A DNA stretch of 64,000 bases from Oscillibacter valericigenes Sjm18-20 (lineage in GTDB: Bacteria > Bacillota > Clostridia > Oscillospirales > Oscillospiraceae), in NCBI GenBank assembly GCA_000283575.1, contig AP012044.1:496001-560000 (forward strand). The letters run 5' to 3'. A model generated the notes under the pieces. It was given only the letters and a program-made list of their open reading frames with translations, did no database searches and was not told the DNA's origin. Position numbers and translations under genes: made by a program. Positions 10,577 to 19,045 of this stretch are shown here, one piece after another. How positions within the stretch are numbered: the stretch's first letter is position 1; each line of letters starts with the position of its first letter.

Positions 10577-11676
10577 TCCGTTTAAGCGCTCCGGATATCG
10601 GAGAAGAGGAATTGCAGGGAATCAAAAGTGTCCTTGATTCGGGATGGCTCGTCCAGGGGAATATGGTTCGGGAATTTGAAGCAAAAGCCGCGGATTACCT
10701 GAACGTCCCCTTCGCCGTCGCAGTGAGCAGTGGAACGGCGGCTCTTCATCTGGCGCTTCTCGCGTTGGGGCTGGGCAGCGGCGATGAGGTGGTCGTGCCG
10801 GATTTTACATTTCCTGCGACGGCAAACACGGTTGAAATCTGCGGAGCGAAGACAGTCCTGTGTGATATTGCCATGGACACCTATTGCATGGATACGAATC
10901 TGCTTGAAAAATGCATTACGGAAAAAACCAGAGCCATTCTTCCTGTGCATGAATTTGGTCATTCGGCCGATATGGATCCGATTATGAAGCTGGCGGAAAA
11001 TTACGGGCTGTTTGTCATTGAGGATGCGGCCTGTGCGTTCGGCGCCGAGTACAAAGGCCGAAAAGCAGGGACGATCGGGGATATCGGGTGCTTCAGCTTT
11101 CATCCGCGGAAGGCGATAACGACCGGAGAGGGGGGAATGGCCGTAACAAGCGATCCGGTTCTGGCGAAAAAGCTAAGACAGCTCAGAAACCATGGAATGG
11201 CGGAGAGTGAAACCGGGAAGGCGTTTGTTTCCGCGGGACTGAACTACCGAATGACGGATTTGCAGGGCGCCATGGGTATTGCGCAGATTTCCAAAGTGGA
11301 GAAGATCATCCGCAAAAGGAGGGAGCTTGGGGAAGAATATAATCAACTGCTGGGAGGGCAGGAGGAACTTACCATTCCGACCTGCAAGCCATTTTGCAGG
11401 CATATCTATCAGACCTATCATGTTCTGCTGAATGAATACACGGACCGCGACGGTCTGATCAGGTTACTCAGGCAGAGGGGCATTGAGACGAATATGGGCG
11501 CTTATGCGCTGGACAGACAGCCCTATTACAAAGAGAAATATGGACTGAGCGGAGACGGATACGGAAATGCTGATCGCGCTTTTGAGCGCGGCCTTGCGCT
11601 TCCCCTGCATACGGGGCTATGCGAAAAGGATATTAAAACCGTGGCCTCGGAGCTGCTGGGTATGATAAGGAGATAA
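10573..11676 (+). CDS. DegT/DnrJ/EryC1/StrS-family PLP aminotransferase (first operon)
   Basis: A 367-residue protein starting at ATG 10573, which overlaps the previous TGA; an AGGGAGA ribosome site precedes it. Family motifs in order: SGTAALHLALLALGL (PLP phosphate region), VIEDAACAFGAEY (aspartate contacting the PLP ring) and SFHPRKAITTGEGG with the Schiff-base lysine. It transaminates a keto group on a nucleotide-sugar, using glutamate as donor in family members. It differs from the second DegT protein at 19618 (KP lysine context), so the island can make two different aminosugars. The companion acyltransferase follows after one base. Confidence 0.92.
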   Translation: MIRLSAPDIGEEELQGIKSVLDSGWLVQGNMVREFEAKAADYLNVPFAVAVSSGTAALHLALLALGLGSGDEVVVPDFTFPATANTVEICGAKTVLCDIAMDTYCMDTNLLEKCITEKTRAILPVHEFGHSADMDPIMKLAENYGLFVIEDAACAFGAEYKGRKAGTIGDIGCFSFHPRKAITTGEGGMAVTSDPVLAKKLRQLRNHGMAESETGKAFVSAGLNYRMTDLQGAMGIAQISKVEKIIRKRRELGEEYNQLLGGQEELTIPTCKPFCRHIYQTYHVLLNEYTDRDGLIRLLRQRGIETNMGAYALDRQPYYKEKYGLSGDGYGNADRAFERGLALPLHTGLCEKDIKTVASELLGMIRR

Positions 11677-11677
11677 T

Positions 11678-12277
11678 ATGGAGTTTGGGGAACAGCTTGA
11701 GGACTATCTCTCCTGTAAGCGGGAGGAAATGCGAGAGAAATTCAACCGCGTTCTGCCGTCCAATGAACTGCTCTTTGACCGCTGGGAAAAGGCCCGTTTT
11801 CTTGACTGCGGCAATCACACCAGCATCTATGACAGCAGCGTCATCATGGGAGAGGTCCTAATAGGAAGTGATGTTTGGATAGGGCCGTTCACGCTGCTTG
11901 AAGGTGTGGGCGGCGCGATTAAAATTGGAGATTTCTGCCACATCTCCAGCGGCGTGCAGATTGTGACACATGATACCGCCGGGTACGTGCTGACCGGCGG
12001 AAAAGCGCCTTTCCGAGCGGGAGAGGTTCAGATCGGCGACCATACCTATATCGGCGGAATGAGCATTGTGACAAGGGGTGTTTCAATCGGACATCACTGT
12101 GTAATCGGTGCAAACAGTTTTGTGAATCACGATGTTCCCGCATACAGCATTGCGTTTGGCTCCCCTGCACGGATTATGGGAAAAGTTGAAATTGAGGGGG
12201 CAACGGTGCATTTTTGTTATTTCAGCCCAGAGGAGCCGGCCGACACTTCCATGGAGACGCCCGCAGGAGAAGACTGA
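11678..12277 (+). CDS. Left-handed beta-helix (hexapeptide repeat) acyltransferase
   Basis: A 199-residue protein. The N-terminal helical segment (about residues 1-35) is followed by hexapeptide repeats (VIMGEVLIGSDVWIGPF, then IGDHTYIGGMSIVTRGVSIG), ending in GSPARIMGKV, as in WbbJ/LacA-like O- or N-acetyltransferases. HCVIGANSFVNHDVPAYSIA is the usual last coil. ATG 11678 has an AAGGAGA ribosome site. It ends the first sugar operon; the stop codon lies inside the terminator hairpin. It probably acetylates the aminosugar made by the upstream aminotransferase, or an O-linked glycan. Confidence 0.88.
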   Translation: MEFGEQLEDYLSCKREEMREKFNRVLPSNELLFDRWEKARFLDCGNHTSIYDSSVIMGEVLIGSDVWIGPFTLLEGVGGAIKIGDFCHISSGVQIVTHDTAGYVLTGGKAPFRAGEVQIGDHTYIGGMSIVTRGVSIGHHCVIGANSFVNHDVPAYSIAFGSPARIMGKVEIEGATVHFCYFSPEEPADTSMETPAGED

Positions 12278-12308
12278 TTGCAGTCTCCTTCCTGCGGGCA
12301 GTCCTTTT
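12260..12308 (+). terminator. Terminator of the first sugar operon
   Basis: The stem pairs CCCGCAGGAGAAGACTG with CAGTCTCCTTCCTGCGGG across an ATTG loop, and CAGTCCTTTTT follows. The acyltransferase stop codon is inside the hairpin. It also separates this operon from the convergent giant gene. Confidence 0.8.
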
Positions 12309-12327
12309 TGCTCGTTTGCAGCTTGCT

Positions 12328-15300
12328 TCAGCAGCCGTACAGCTTTATCAGCTTCTCCGCTTCCCGGCTGGAATCGTGGTATTTCTCCACATAGGACCTT
12401 CCTTTTTTCCCAAGTTCAAAAAGCAGTTCCCGGTTGTTCAGCACATATTCAACCGTTTGCCGGAGGGTATCCGGCGAAGCGCGCAGAATTGGAAGCTCAG
12501 ACGGATAGTTCTCCTGCATGAAATCGCTGATGCCGCAGATAACCGGCTTGCCAAGCGCCATGGCTTCGATTGCCAGTTTCCCGTAGCTTCCGGGGCGTAT
12601 CTGGTCGATAATCAGGTCGGCCTCCCGATACAGTTCCATTGCTTTTTCGTGGGGTATGCCCTGTACGATTCGATAATTAATGGGGTAGTTCTCCTGGATT
12701 GCTTCGATGGACGCTCCGATCTGTTTGGATTCCTCGGCCATCCCTGGAGGGCAGGCGTGCAGGATCGTTAATCTGCCGCCCCGCTTGCTTTTGTACGCGG
12801 GCTTATACCGCTCAAGGTCGATCATGGGCCGAATGATATGCACAGACTGGAAGAAATCCCTGACGTATTCATAGACCTCCTCGTCGCAGACGATGCATTC
12901 CGGTATCAGGGCGGAAAGGCTTTCCAGCCTGCGCAGGATGCTCTCATCGCAATCTTTTTCCCGGTTCCCCCGCTTATAGCCACAGGGCACTTTCGATGTT
13001 GGCCGGACGTCCCTTCCCCAGTAATTCATAAATACCTTTTTCCCCAGATCTCTCAGGGCCAAGAGATCAAAATGGTCAAATGTCAGGGTATAGCCATGGT
13101 GAAAATGAAAGACATCGAATTGAGGAATTATCTTCGAGGTGATGTCTCTTGTCGTATGCAGAATGTCGTCCCGCGTTTTCAGCCTGCTCACGTCAAGCGC
13201 GTAATCCGACTTGAATTCGGCATTGATTTCGGGCGCGTAATTAAGCGATCGAGAATAGATCCCCTTCCTTTTCAGAACGTCCGCCTGGAAAGCGGTCTGC
13301 GAGGAGAGGTCCAGAGTACCCTGCAGCACCCTCGTTGAATTTTGACCGTCACCGCGGGAGTGTGCCGTCAGACAGGGAGAAAGAGGAACGCTCTTATTCC
13401 GGGGATTTTCAATCTTCAGACGGCTGTATGCCTGCTGGGCGGCCGGATAGTCTTTTTTTAGCAGAGAAGCATAATACAGGTTTCTTTGCAGGCCCGGGTC
13501 GTCCGGATATTGCTCCAGTGCATGACTGAGTGTGGAGGCGGCCTCTTCCGTGCGATCGGCTGCCATCAGAGCGGCTGACTGAATCCGGTAAAATTCCGCG
13601 TCGCAGGCGCCGCGACTGCCGGCTTCGCCGCAGAGCTTTAAAACGGATTCCGGAGAAGTACTGGCACTCAGACCTGCGATTTGAAGCTGCAGAGCTGAAG
13701 AACCGACATCATCCCTCGCGCCGCCGTTCCCGGAGTTCTCCGTCACTGTCTCTTTTGGGATCAGCGAATCAACGGCAAAGTTTACAAAGTCATGCATTTC
13801 AGAGTAGTGGAGAGTGGAGTCCTCCATGCATTCCGCTGCCTTTTTCGTATCTCCCGTTTTCAAATACTCAAAAGCCATCAGCATTTTTCCGATGAACAGC
13901 CGCTCTTTCGCCTCCAGCAGATCCTGCTGTTTCATCGCCACCAGTTTTGCGCTGATTTCCATATATTTATTAAAAACTTTCGCCAGGTCTTCCGAAGATG
14001 CACAGGAGAGCAGCAGCTCTTTCACCCAGCGGAGCAAAAGCGCGGCAAGCGTCTTTTGGTTACCAAGCTCCGCCGGATTGCTGCAATCGCTCACGGAAAA
14101 GGAGAGGACCGCCGGAATGGACTCCGCCAAAAAGCTGTACAGGCTCTCGTAGTCAACACCGTTTAAATCATATTTTCCGATCAGGTCGAAGCTGAAAAGC
14201 GGATAGTCGGGCCGAGAGAGCGCCGCGGTCTCGAGATATTTTTCCCTGAATGCCGGATCAAAGCTGCTCAGGCAATCTTTTTGCGCCGTTTTATCCAGCT
14301 CATGAAACCGCGCCAACAGGAAGTGACGGAAAACATATTCCATCCCCGCGTCCGGACAGCGTGCCGCCCCGCTTTCCAGGAGGACTTGCAGATCATGGAA
14401 TCTTCCGGTTTTAAAGTATGCGCCTGAAATCTCGTGGAAACTGTCCTTGAAAAGGACGGGCTCTGTAAACCTGGATGCCATGGAGATGACATCCTCGAAG
14501 CGCCGAAGCCGGTAGCCGGCGGCCACATACCACTTTTTTACATACTCCTTGCCACTGATTGAATAAAACGCAAACCTTCCGTCCTCTGCAATTTCGTGGG
14601 TGTAAAAGGCCTCAATCAGCCGGAGATAATTCAAAAAGCAGGCCATCGCCTCCTGATATTCCTCCCGCAGGAAGCAGATATAGCCTTTGCAGTATAAAAA
14701 ATCGATATAATCCGGCTGTGCTTTGAGCCCCAGATCGCAGATTTTCAAAGCCTCGTCATACTGCTGGCATTCGGTATAAATAATGGCCGCATTGTTGTAA
14801 TACATCAAAACAATATCATTGGGAAGGGCCTCGGCGCCCAGAAGACGCATGTATAGATCGACTTGCTTCCGCGCTTCTTTCAGGTCTCCATACATCGCGT
14901 AACTGGCACTGAGCTGGAACCGGTAATAGATGTGACCGGGGTTCCGTTGCAGCTCCTGCCGGAGCAGAGTGGCTGTGCGCTGAAACTTGGCCTCGCGGAT
15001 TTGCCTGGTCATGATGTATCCGTAGTGAAGAAGTTCTATATTGAGCGCTGCAAGCGGCTGTTCGCTCACGGGCTGATTGTGGACCGCGCTGGAGTAATAG
15101 AACATGCCGTCGTTTTGAAAGATCCTTGGCTGCATCATGATGGAATACTGCTTCAGATCCTGAGCTGTAAAGCTGACAAGACGGATTGAGAAAGTTTTAG
15201 CATCCCGGTAATCCTCTGCAGAAAAATTCTGTATCAGCGCTTCCAGATCAGACGGCCGAAACTCCTCGTCGGCATCCAGAATGAAAATATATTCACCGTC

Positions 15301-16776
15301 GGCATACAGAATGCTCTCATTCCTTGCCTCGGAAAAATCCCCGTTCCAGGGATGAGAAAAGATCTTATTGGTATATTGCGAGGCAATTTCCAGAGTTTTA
15401 TCCTGTGAGCCGGTATCGACGACAATCAATTCAGCCATCCCCGAGCGCATGAGGGGAAGAAGGCTTTTGAGGCATCTTTCCAGATTCTTTTCCTCATCCT
15501 TTACGATCATGCAGATGCTCAGAACGTGAGAATAAAGCCGGTGCGCATAGCGTATTTTCTGGATATAGTACCGCAGCGGCTTGCGGTATTCCGAAAGGTG
15601 CCCGCTTGCCAGGTCAAGCAGGGCGACAGCGGCGCCAAACCGGCCTGCGGTTTCCAGCTTCTTGGCCTTTTGAATTGCATCGAGAAATTCCATAAGATCA
15701 GCGGCACCTTTTTTGCTTTTCTCTGCGCTGAATGTCTCAAGATACAGATTGCAGACAAAGAGAAGCCTTTTTTTTAGATCAGGGCTGTCGGAACGATCCT
15801 TTTGGAAGTTGATATAAGCATCAAAAAGCGCGGGGAAAACAGCGCCGGTTACGCTTTCGGATGCATTCTCAATATAATCATAAAGATACTGCGGCGCTTC
15901 GCCGTCCTGACAAAGCAACTGCCCCAGAGCATAGCGCAGTGTCTTTTCGCTGAATCGGGAAAGCAGCTCCAAACTGCGGTATTCCTTCAGGAGAGGGCGA
16001 AGCAGCCAGCAGATATAGGCCGGGGGATGTCTGAGCCGAATGGTCGGGTGAAACCGCTCCGGCCTCCCCCCCCCAACGGCCAACTGCTTTTTGAGGTTCA
16101 GGTATTTTTTGTACCGGCTGTCCTTACAGAGCTGAATAAACAAAGAATCCAGCTTCCTGGATGCATCCGGGCTGATGCTCAGGGCCTTCTGCCTTTCCAG
16201 AATGGTTAAAAAGCGCTCCCGAATGGGGCGCGTCTTTTCTTGAATGAAGGATTGATACCAGTCGGCCAGTTCGCAATAATGCTCGGTATCCAAAAGCCTT
16301 GTGATACCGGCCGTTATGCTTTTTTCATCCACATTTAGAAAACTGATATCCTCGATCTCGCAGTGGCAGCTCTCGTTGAACCCCCAAACGCCCCGTGTGT
16401 AAATCAGCACTTCGTCGTGGACATAATACTTGCTCTTATCTTCCGCAAGATAGCTTTTCACGCCGCAGGATAAATTGCGGTAATCTTTCCGCCTCAGGTA
16501 TTTTGTAATTTGACCAAATAGATCGGGAACAAGCTGCCACCCCGCCGGAATAATCATGATTTTATCGGCAAGCGAGGTATTCAGGCAGAAATTTAAAAAG
16601 CCTCGGGGATCTTCCCGAAACTGATAAATTTTGTAAGGAAATCTTAGATTGACGGTCTCTTTATTGGAAATGACCAGCAGTTCAAGATCGAATTCGTCGA
16701 AAAGAGGCGCCAGCATCTCCGCAGATTTTTCGGCTTCTTCGCCATCAATCGCCATGACAATACTTAAATCGTTCAT
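12328..16776 (-). CDS. Giant multidomain glycosyltransferase (GT2-like, GT2, TPR, GT-B)
   Basis: About 1482 residues from ATG 16776, chosen because GGAGG lies 7 bases upstream; the longer open frame has no ribosome site. Domains: a degenerate GT2-like region (about 1-130), a helical region, a full GT2 domain (about 415-520) with LSICMIVKDEEKNLERC, IVVDTGSQDKTLEIA and the metal motif FILDADEEF, then TPR-like helical repeats (about 640-1140). A C-terminal GT-B domain follows (about 1150-1482), with DVFHFHHGYTL, MNYWGRDVRP and AIEAMALGKPVICG. The last domain is a paralogue of the gene at 8556-9614. GT2-TPR proteins of this shape glycosylate proteins or peptides (e.g. SunS type), so a protein substrate is plausible. 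A run of nine G sits in the coding strand (16066-16074). It converges on the first operon and is divergent from the small-protein genes. Confidence 0.85.
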   Translation of the reverse strand: MNDLSIVMAIDGEEAEKSAEMLAPLFDEFDLELLVISNKETVNLRFPYKIYQFREDPRGFLNFCLNTSLADKIMIIPAGWQLVPDLFGQITKYLRRKDYRNLSCGVKSYLAEDKSKYYVHDEVLIYTRGVWGFNESCHCEIEDISFLNVDEKSITAGITRLLDTEHYCELADWYQSFIQEKTRPIRERFLTILERQKALSISPDASRKLDSLFIQLCKDSRYKKYLNLKKQLAVGGGRPERFHPTIRLRHPPAYICWLLRPLLKEYRSLELLSRFSEKTLRYALGQLLCQDGEAPQYLYDYIENASESVTGAVFPALFDAYINFQKDRSDSPDLKKRLLFVCNLYLETFSAEKSKKGAADLMEFLDAIQKAKKLETAGRFGAAVALLDLASGHLSEYRKPLRYYIQKIRYAHRLYSHVLSICMIVKDEEKNLERCLKSLLPLMRSGMAELIVVDTGSQDKTLEIASQYTNKIFSHPWNGDFSEARNESILYADGEYIFILDADEEFRPSDLEALIQNFSAEDYRDAKTFSIRLVSFTAQDLKQYSIMMQPRIFQNDGMFYYSSAVHNQPVSEQPLAALNIELLHYGYIMTRQIREAKFQRTATLLRQELQRNPGHIYYRFQLSASYAMYGDLKEARKQVDLYMRLLGAEALPNDIVLMYYNNAAIIYTECQQYDEALKICDLGLKAQPDYIDFLYCKGYICFLREEYQEAMACFLNYLRLIEAFYTHEIAEDGRFAFYSISGKEYVKKWYVAAGYRLRRFEDVISMASRFTEPVLFKDSFHEISGAYFKTGRFHDLQVLLESGAARCPDAGMEYVFRHFLLARFHELDKTAQKDCLSSFDPAFREKYLETAALSRPDYPLFSFDLIGKYDLNGVDYESLYSFLAESIPAVLSFSVSDCSNPAELGNQKTLAALLLRWVKELLLSCASSEDLAKVFNKYMEISAKLVAMKQQDLLEAKERLFIGKMLMAFEYLKTGDTKKAAECMEDSTLHYSEMHDFVNFAVDSLIPKETVTENSGNGGARDDVGSSALQLQIAGLSASTSPESVLKLCGEAGSRGACDAEFYRIQSAALMAADRTEEAASTLSHALEQYPDDPGLQRNLYYASLLKKDYPAAQQAYSRLKIENPRNKSVPLSPCLTAHSRGDGQNSTRVLQGTLDLSSQTAFQADVLKRKGIYSRSLNYAPEINAEFKSDYALDVSRLKTRDDILHTTRDITSKIIPQFDVFHFHHGYTLTFDHFDLLALRDLGKKVFMNYWGRDVRPTSKVPCGYKRGNREKDCDESILRRLESLSALIPECIVCDEEVYEYVRDFFQSVHIIRPMIDLERYKPAYKSKRGGRLTILHACPPGMAEESKQIGASIEAIQENYPINYRIVQGIPHEKAMELYREADLIIDQIRPGSYGKLAIEAMALGKPVICGISDFMQENYPSELPILRASPDTLRQTVEYVLNNRELLFELGKKGRSYVEKYHDSSREAEKLIKLYGC
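16066..16074 (-). repeat. G9 homopolymer inside the giant glycosyltransferase gene
   Basis: Nine consecutive C on the plus strand (G on the coding strand) encode the VGGG part of LAVGGGRPE near residue 235. The frame is intact in this copy. Gain or loss of one base would truncate the protein before both full glycosyltransferase domains. Confidence 0.9.
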
Positions 16777-16994
16777 AACAAGCCTCCGTAGCGTCCGTGT
16801 AAAGCGCAAGTCGCAGGATAAACCATTGTATGACCGGGGCCAAAGGATTGCGCACAGTCTCGCCAATTCCGCAGTTACACATCTTACATGGTTTTCATAG
16901 ACTGTAGCAGCAAAACCCATACCATAGTGCAAAGGGAGGGAGGGCATGGACAAACCACGCACATTCCCTCTTCTCGGTTTTGAGGTAATTTAAT

Positions 16995-17234
16995 ATGCCA
17001 GATTCTATTGGCGGAAATCTGATCGAATCTGCGGCCATTTTTGAGGTAGCGGTGGCGGAGATGATTTTTACGCAAGCGCAGATTCTTCAGAGGCTTCTTG
17101 CTATGAATCCACCAGGCTGGGTTCTATTAAATGCCAACAGTCAGGTGCTAGAAGTCATTGCTAATTTAAAACAGCTTGAAGAATCAATCGTAAAAAAAGT
17201 TGATAACGGAATGGAGCTGCATAACACAATGTGA
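16995..17234 (+). CDS. Small helical protein, divergent member of a tandem paralogue trio
   Basis: A 79-residue protein of unknown function with a GAGGT ribosome site before ATG 16995. It aligns with the next two proteins: GGNLIESAAIFEVAVAEM corresponds to their first helix (GxMLxxAAYFQAxxAE), and NLKQLEESIVKKVDNGMEL to their second (LSNLExxIxxKxAAGT). It lacks their MGIPAL start and the Gly/Ser/Thr-rich hairpin loop is shorter. There is no signal peptide, cysteine or membrane helix. The 16777-16994 region upstream is shared with the divergent giant glycosyltransferase, and a CATACCATA sequence at 16918 resembles a late-sporulation sigma -10 without a clear -35. It could be a structural protein glycosylated by its neighbours (inference). 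Confidence 0.6.
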   Translation: MPDSIGGNLIESAAIFEVAVAEMIFTQAQILQRLLAMNPPGWVLLNANSQVLEVIANLKQLEESIVKKVDNGMELHNTM

Positions 17235-17348
17235 AAAGCATGGTGCTATGTGCTTCGAGGTGTATTCAGAGTTTTGAAGGTACTTCCTTCAGGCAAAGCA
17301 TGAACGTATGTTTTGCATCTTGAAATAACGGGTAAGGAGATCATATTT

Positions 17349-17636
17349 ATGGGTATTCCGGCACTCACTATCACCGAAGGCACGACCCTCGGCGGCATGC
17401 TTGTCGAAGCGGCGGCATATTTTCAAGCCGGTACGGCGGAGCTGATCGGTGCGGAGGGCGATAAGCTTCAAGCACTGGTCGGCGCCGCCGGAGGCAGCGT
17501 TTCCTATACGTTGCTGATGACGGCCAACGAGCAGGTGAAACTGACGATGAGCGCGCTGTCCAATCTGGAGAGCGCAATTCTGAGCAAGATTGCGGCTGGC
17601 ACGCATTTGTTTGATGTCGGCTGGAGCTTCACTTAA
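17349..17636 (+). CDS. Small MGIPAL-type helical-hairpin protein (paralogue 2)
   Basis: A 95-residue protein. ATG 17349 has an AAGGAG ribosome site, and this start gives the same MGIPAL N-terminus as the next gene. Two predicted amphipathic helices (about residues 14-45 and 58-88) flank a GAAGGSVSYTLLMT loop. The second helix carries the shared ALSNLESAILSKIAAGTHLF. No signal peptide, no cysteine and no known domain that I recognise. The size and helical-hairpin form recall WXG100-like or short filament-forming proteins, but the WxG turn is absent. The tandem arrangement beside protein-type glycosyltransferases suggests a surface or spore structural protein. Confidence 0.7.
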   Translation: MGIPALTITEGTTLGGMLVEAAAYFQAGTAELIGAEGDKLQALVGAAGGSVSYTLLMTANEQVKLTMSALSNLESAILSKIAAGTHLFDVGWSFT

Positions 17637-17691
17637 AGCGCTGGCGAAATCGGCGCAGAATCCTAAATAATCGGTAAAGGAGACTACTATT

Positions 17692-17982
17692 ATGGGTATT
17701 CCGGCATTATCCACCACGAACCCATCGACACTTGGAAATATGCTGCTCCAGTCGGCGGCATATTTTCAGGCGAGTTCGGCAAAGTTTGCGAGCGCGGAAG
17801 GCGAAAAACTGCAGGCAATTGTGGCGGCGATTACCGGTGGGGACGTGACCTTCACAGACGGCACATTTACCACCCTGTCTACCATAAACAGCGACATTCA
17901 ACTTGCCATTGGCGCCTTGTCGAATCTGGAGAATCTGATTATGCAAAAGGTTGCAGCCGGTACGCAAATCTACAATCGATAA
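17692..17982 (+). CDS. Small MGIPAL-type helical-hairpin protein (paralogue 3)
   Basis: A 96-residue protein with an AAAGGAG ribosome site before ATG 17692. It is clearly paralogous to the 17349 gene: MGIPAL start, TLGNMLLQSAAYFQASSAK, AEGEKLQAIVAAI, then a Thr-rich loop (GGDVTFTDGTFTTLST) and GALSNLENLIMQKVAAGTQ. The loop is the most variable part and is rich in Thr/Ser, which would suit O-glycosylation (inference). Followed by a 13-bp hairpin at 17996-18032 and then the second sugar operon. Function unknown. Confidence 0.7.
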   Translation: MGIPALSTTNPSTLGNMLLQSAAYFQASSAKFASAEGEKLQAIVAAITGGDVTFTDGTFTTLSTINSDIQLAIGALSNLENLIMQKVAAGTQIYNR

Positions 17983-17995
17983 CCCTTGTTGATGC

Positions 17996-18032
17996 GTGTA
18001 ATACAAGCGGGCTTTGCCTGCTTGTATTACAC
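17996..18032 (+). terminator. Perfect 13-bp hairpin between small-protein genes and second sugar operon
   Basis: GTGTAATACAAGC pairs perfectly with GCTTGTATTACAC. Only a weak T-rich tail (TCGATTTGATTG) follows, so it may attenuate or process the transcript rather than stop it fully. Confidence 0.55.
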
Positions 18033-18064
18033 TCGATTTGATTGTGCCAAAAGAGGAGGAAAGC

Positions 18065-19045
18065 GTGAAAGAAACAAAACGAATTTGTGTCGTCGGAGCG
18101 GGAAAATGGGGTGAAAATCATGTGAGCACCCTGAGAGAACTCGGCTGTCTGGGCGCAATTGTGGATAGCGATGCGGACCGCCTGAGCAACTTGCAGGAAA
18201 AATACGGGGCGAAAGGATACCTCCATATGGAGGATGCGTTGCGGGACGGATATGAAGGATATACCGTGGCCACGCCGGCGGCAACGCATGCGGCAATCGG
18301 CGGCTCACTCTTAAAACGAGGGAGCAATGTGCTGATTGAAAAGCCGCTTGCCATGTCCTCCAGACAGGCGCAAGAGCTCTTAGATCTCTCCAGTCGATAT
18401 GGCGGCAAGCTGATGGTCGGCCATCTGATGCTCTTTCACCCGGCGATTCTCAAAATAAAGGAACTGATAGAAAGCGGCCGTCTGGGGCGGATTTACTATC
18501 TCAGCCTGTCCCGCCTTAATTTCGGCACGGTCCGAAACTATGAAGACGTACTTTGGTCGTTTGCCCCCCATGACATATCCATCTTGAACGATCTGATGCA
18601 TGAGTCGCCGTCGGCGGTCACGGCAAATGCTGCTTGCTGCATCCAAGATGAGCTGGCGGACGTTGTTTCCGCAAGACTGGACTATCCCGGCGGAGCGAAG
18701 GGATACCTGACCGTATCCTGGCTGTTTCCGTTCAAGGAGCGCCGGATTGTGGCGGTTGGAAGCCGGGCAATGCTCTCGTTTGACGACGCATCGCCGAATA
18801 GAAAAATCTACGTGCACCAAAAGACTGCCAGGCTGCAAGACGGGATTCCTCTATTGGAGGACGGGGGCACGGAGGCGATTGATTTTGAGAATACCTCTCC
18901 GCTGAAAAGCGAACTCGAATATTTTGTCGATCATCTGGAGAGCGGTCCGTCCATCGCCGATGGGAAAAGCGGCTACGAAGTGGTTCGCGTACTTGAAAGA
19001 ATCTCCGATCAGATGAAAAGGGGGCAGAACACCAGCTATGAATGA
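18065..19045 (+). CDS. Gfo/Idh/MocA-family sugar dehydrogenase (WbpB-like)
   Basis: A 326-residue protein. GTG 18065 has a GAGGAGG ribosome site 7 bases upstream and gives a compact N-terminus before the Rossmann motif VVGAGKWGENH. IEKPLAMS holds the catalytic lysine motif EKP, and WSFAPHDISILNDL fits the family active-site region. It is the first gene of an operon with an acetyltransferase, a DegT aminotransferase and a UDP-sugar 6-dehydrogenase. That set matches the WbpB-WbpD-WbpE-WbpA pathway from UDP-GlcNAc to UDP-2,3-diacetamido-2,3-dideoxy-glucuronic acid, in which this enzyme oxidises C3 of the uronic acid. The pathway is inferred from gene content. Confidence 0.88.
   Translation: MKETKRICVVGAGKWGENHVSTLRELGCLGAIVDSDADRLSNLQEKYGAKGYLHMEDALRDGYEGYTVATPAATHAAIGGSLLKRGSNVLIEKPLAMSSRQAQELLDLSSRYGGKLMVGHLMLFHPAILKIKELIESGRLGRIYYLSLSRLNFGTVRNYEDVLWSFAPHDISILNDLMHESPSAVTANAACCIQDELADVVSARLDYPGGAKGYLTVSWLFPFKERRIVAVGSRAMLSFDDASPNRKIYVHQKTARLQDGIPLLEDGGTEAIDFENTSPLKSELEYFVDHLESGPSIADGKSGYEVVRVLERISDQMKRGQNTSYE

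Noticed and set aside
16900..16994. SigK-type sporulation promoter for the small-protein genes
   Set aside because: CATACCATA fits the -10, but the AC of the -35 is at a wrong distance; kept only as a remark.
16995..17982. Glycocin-type bacteriocin precursors beside a SunS-like glycosyltransferase
   Set aside because: The three small proteins have no cysteines, no leader/double-glycine site, and no bacteriocin transporter or thiol enzyme is nearby.
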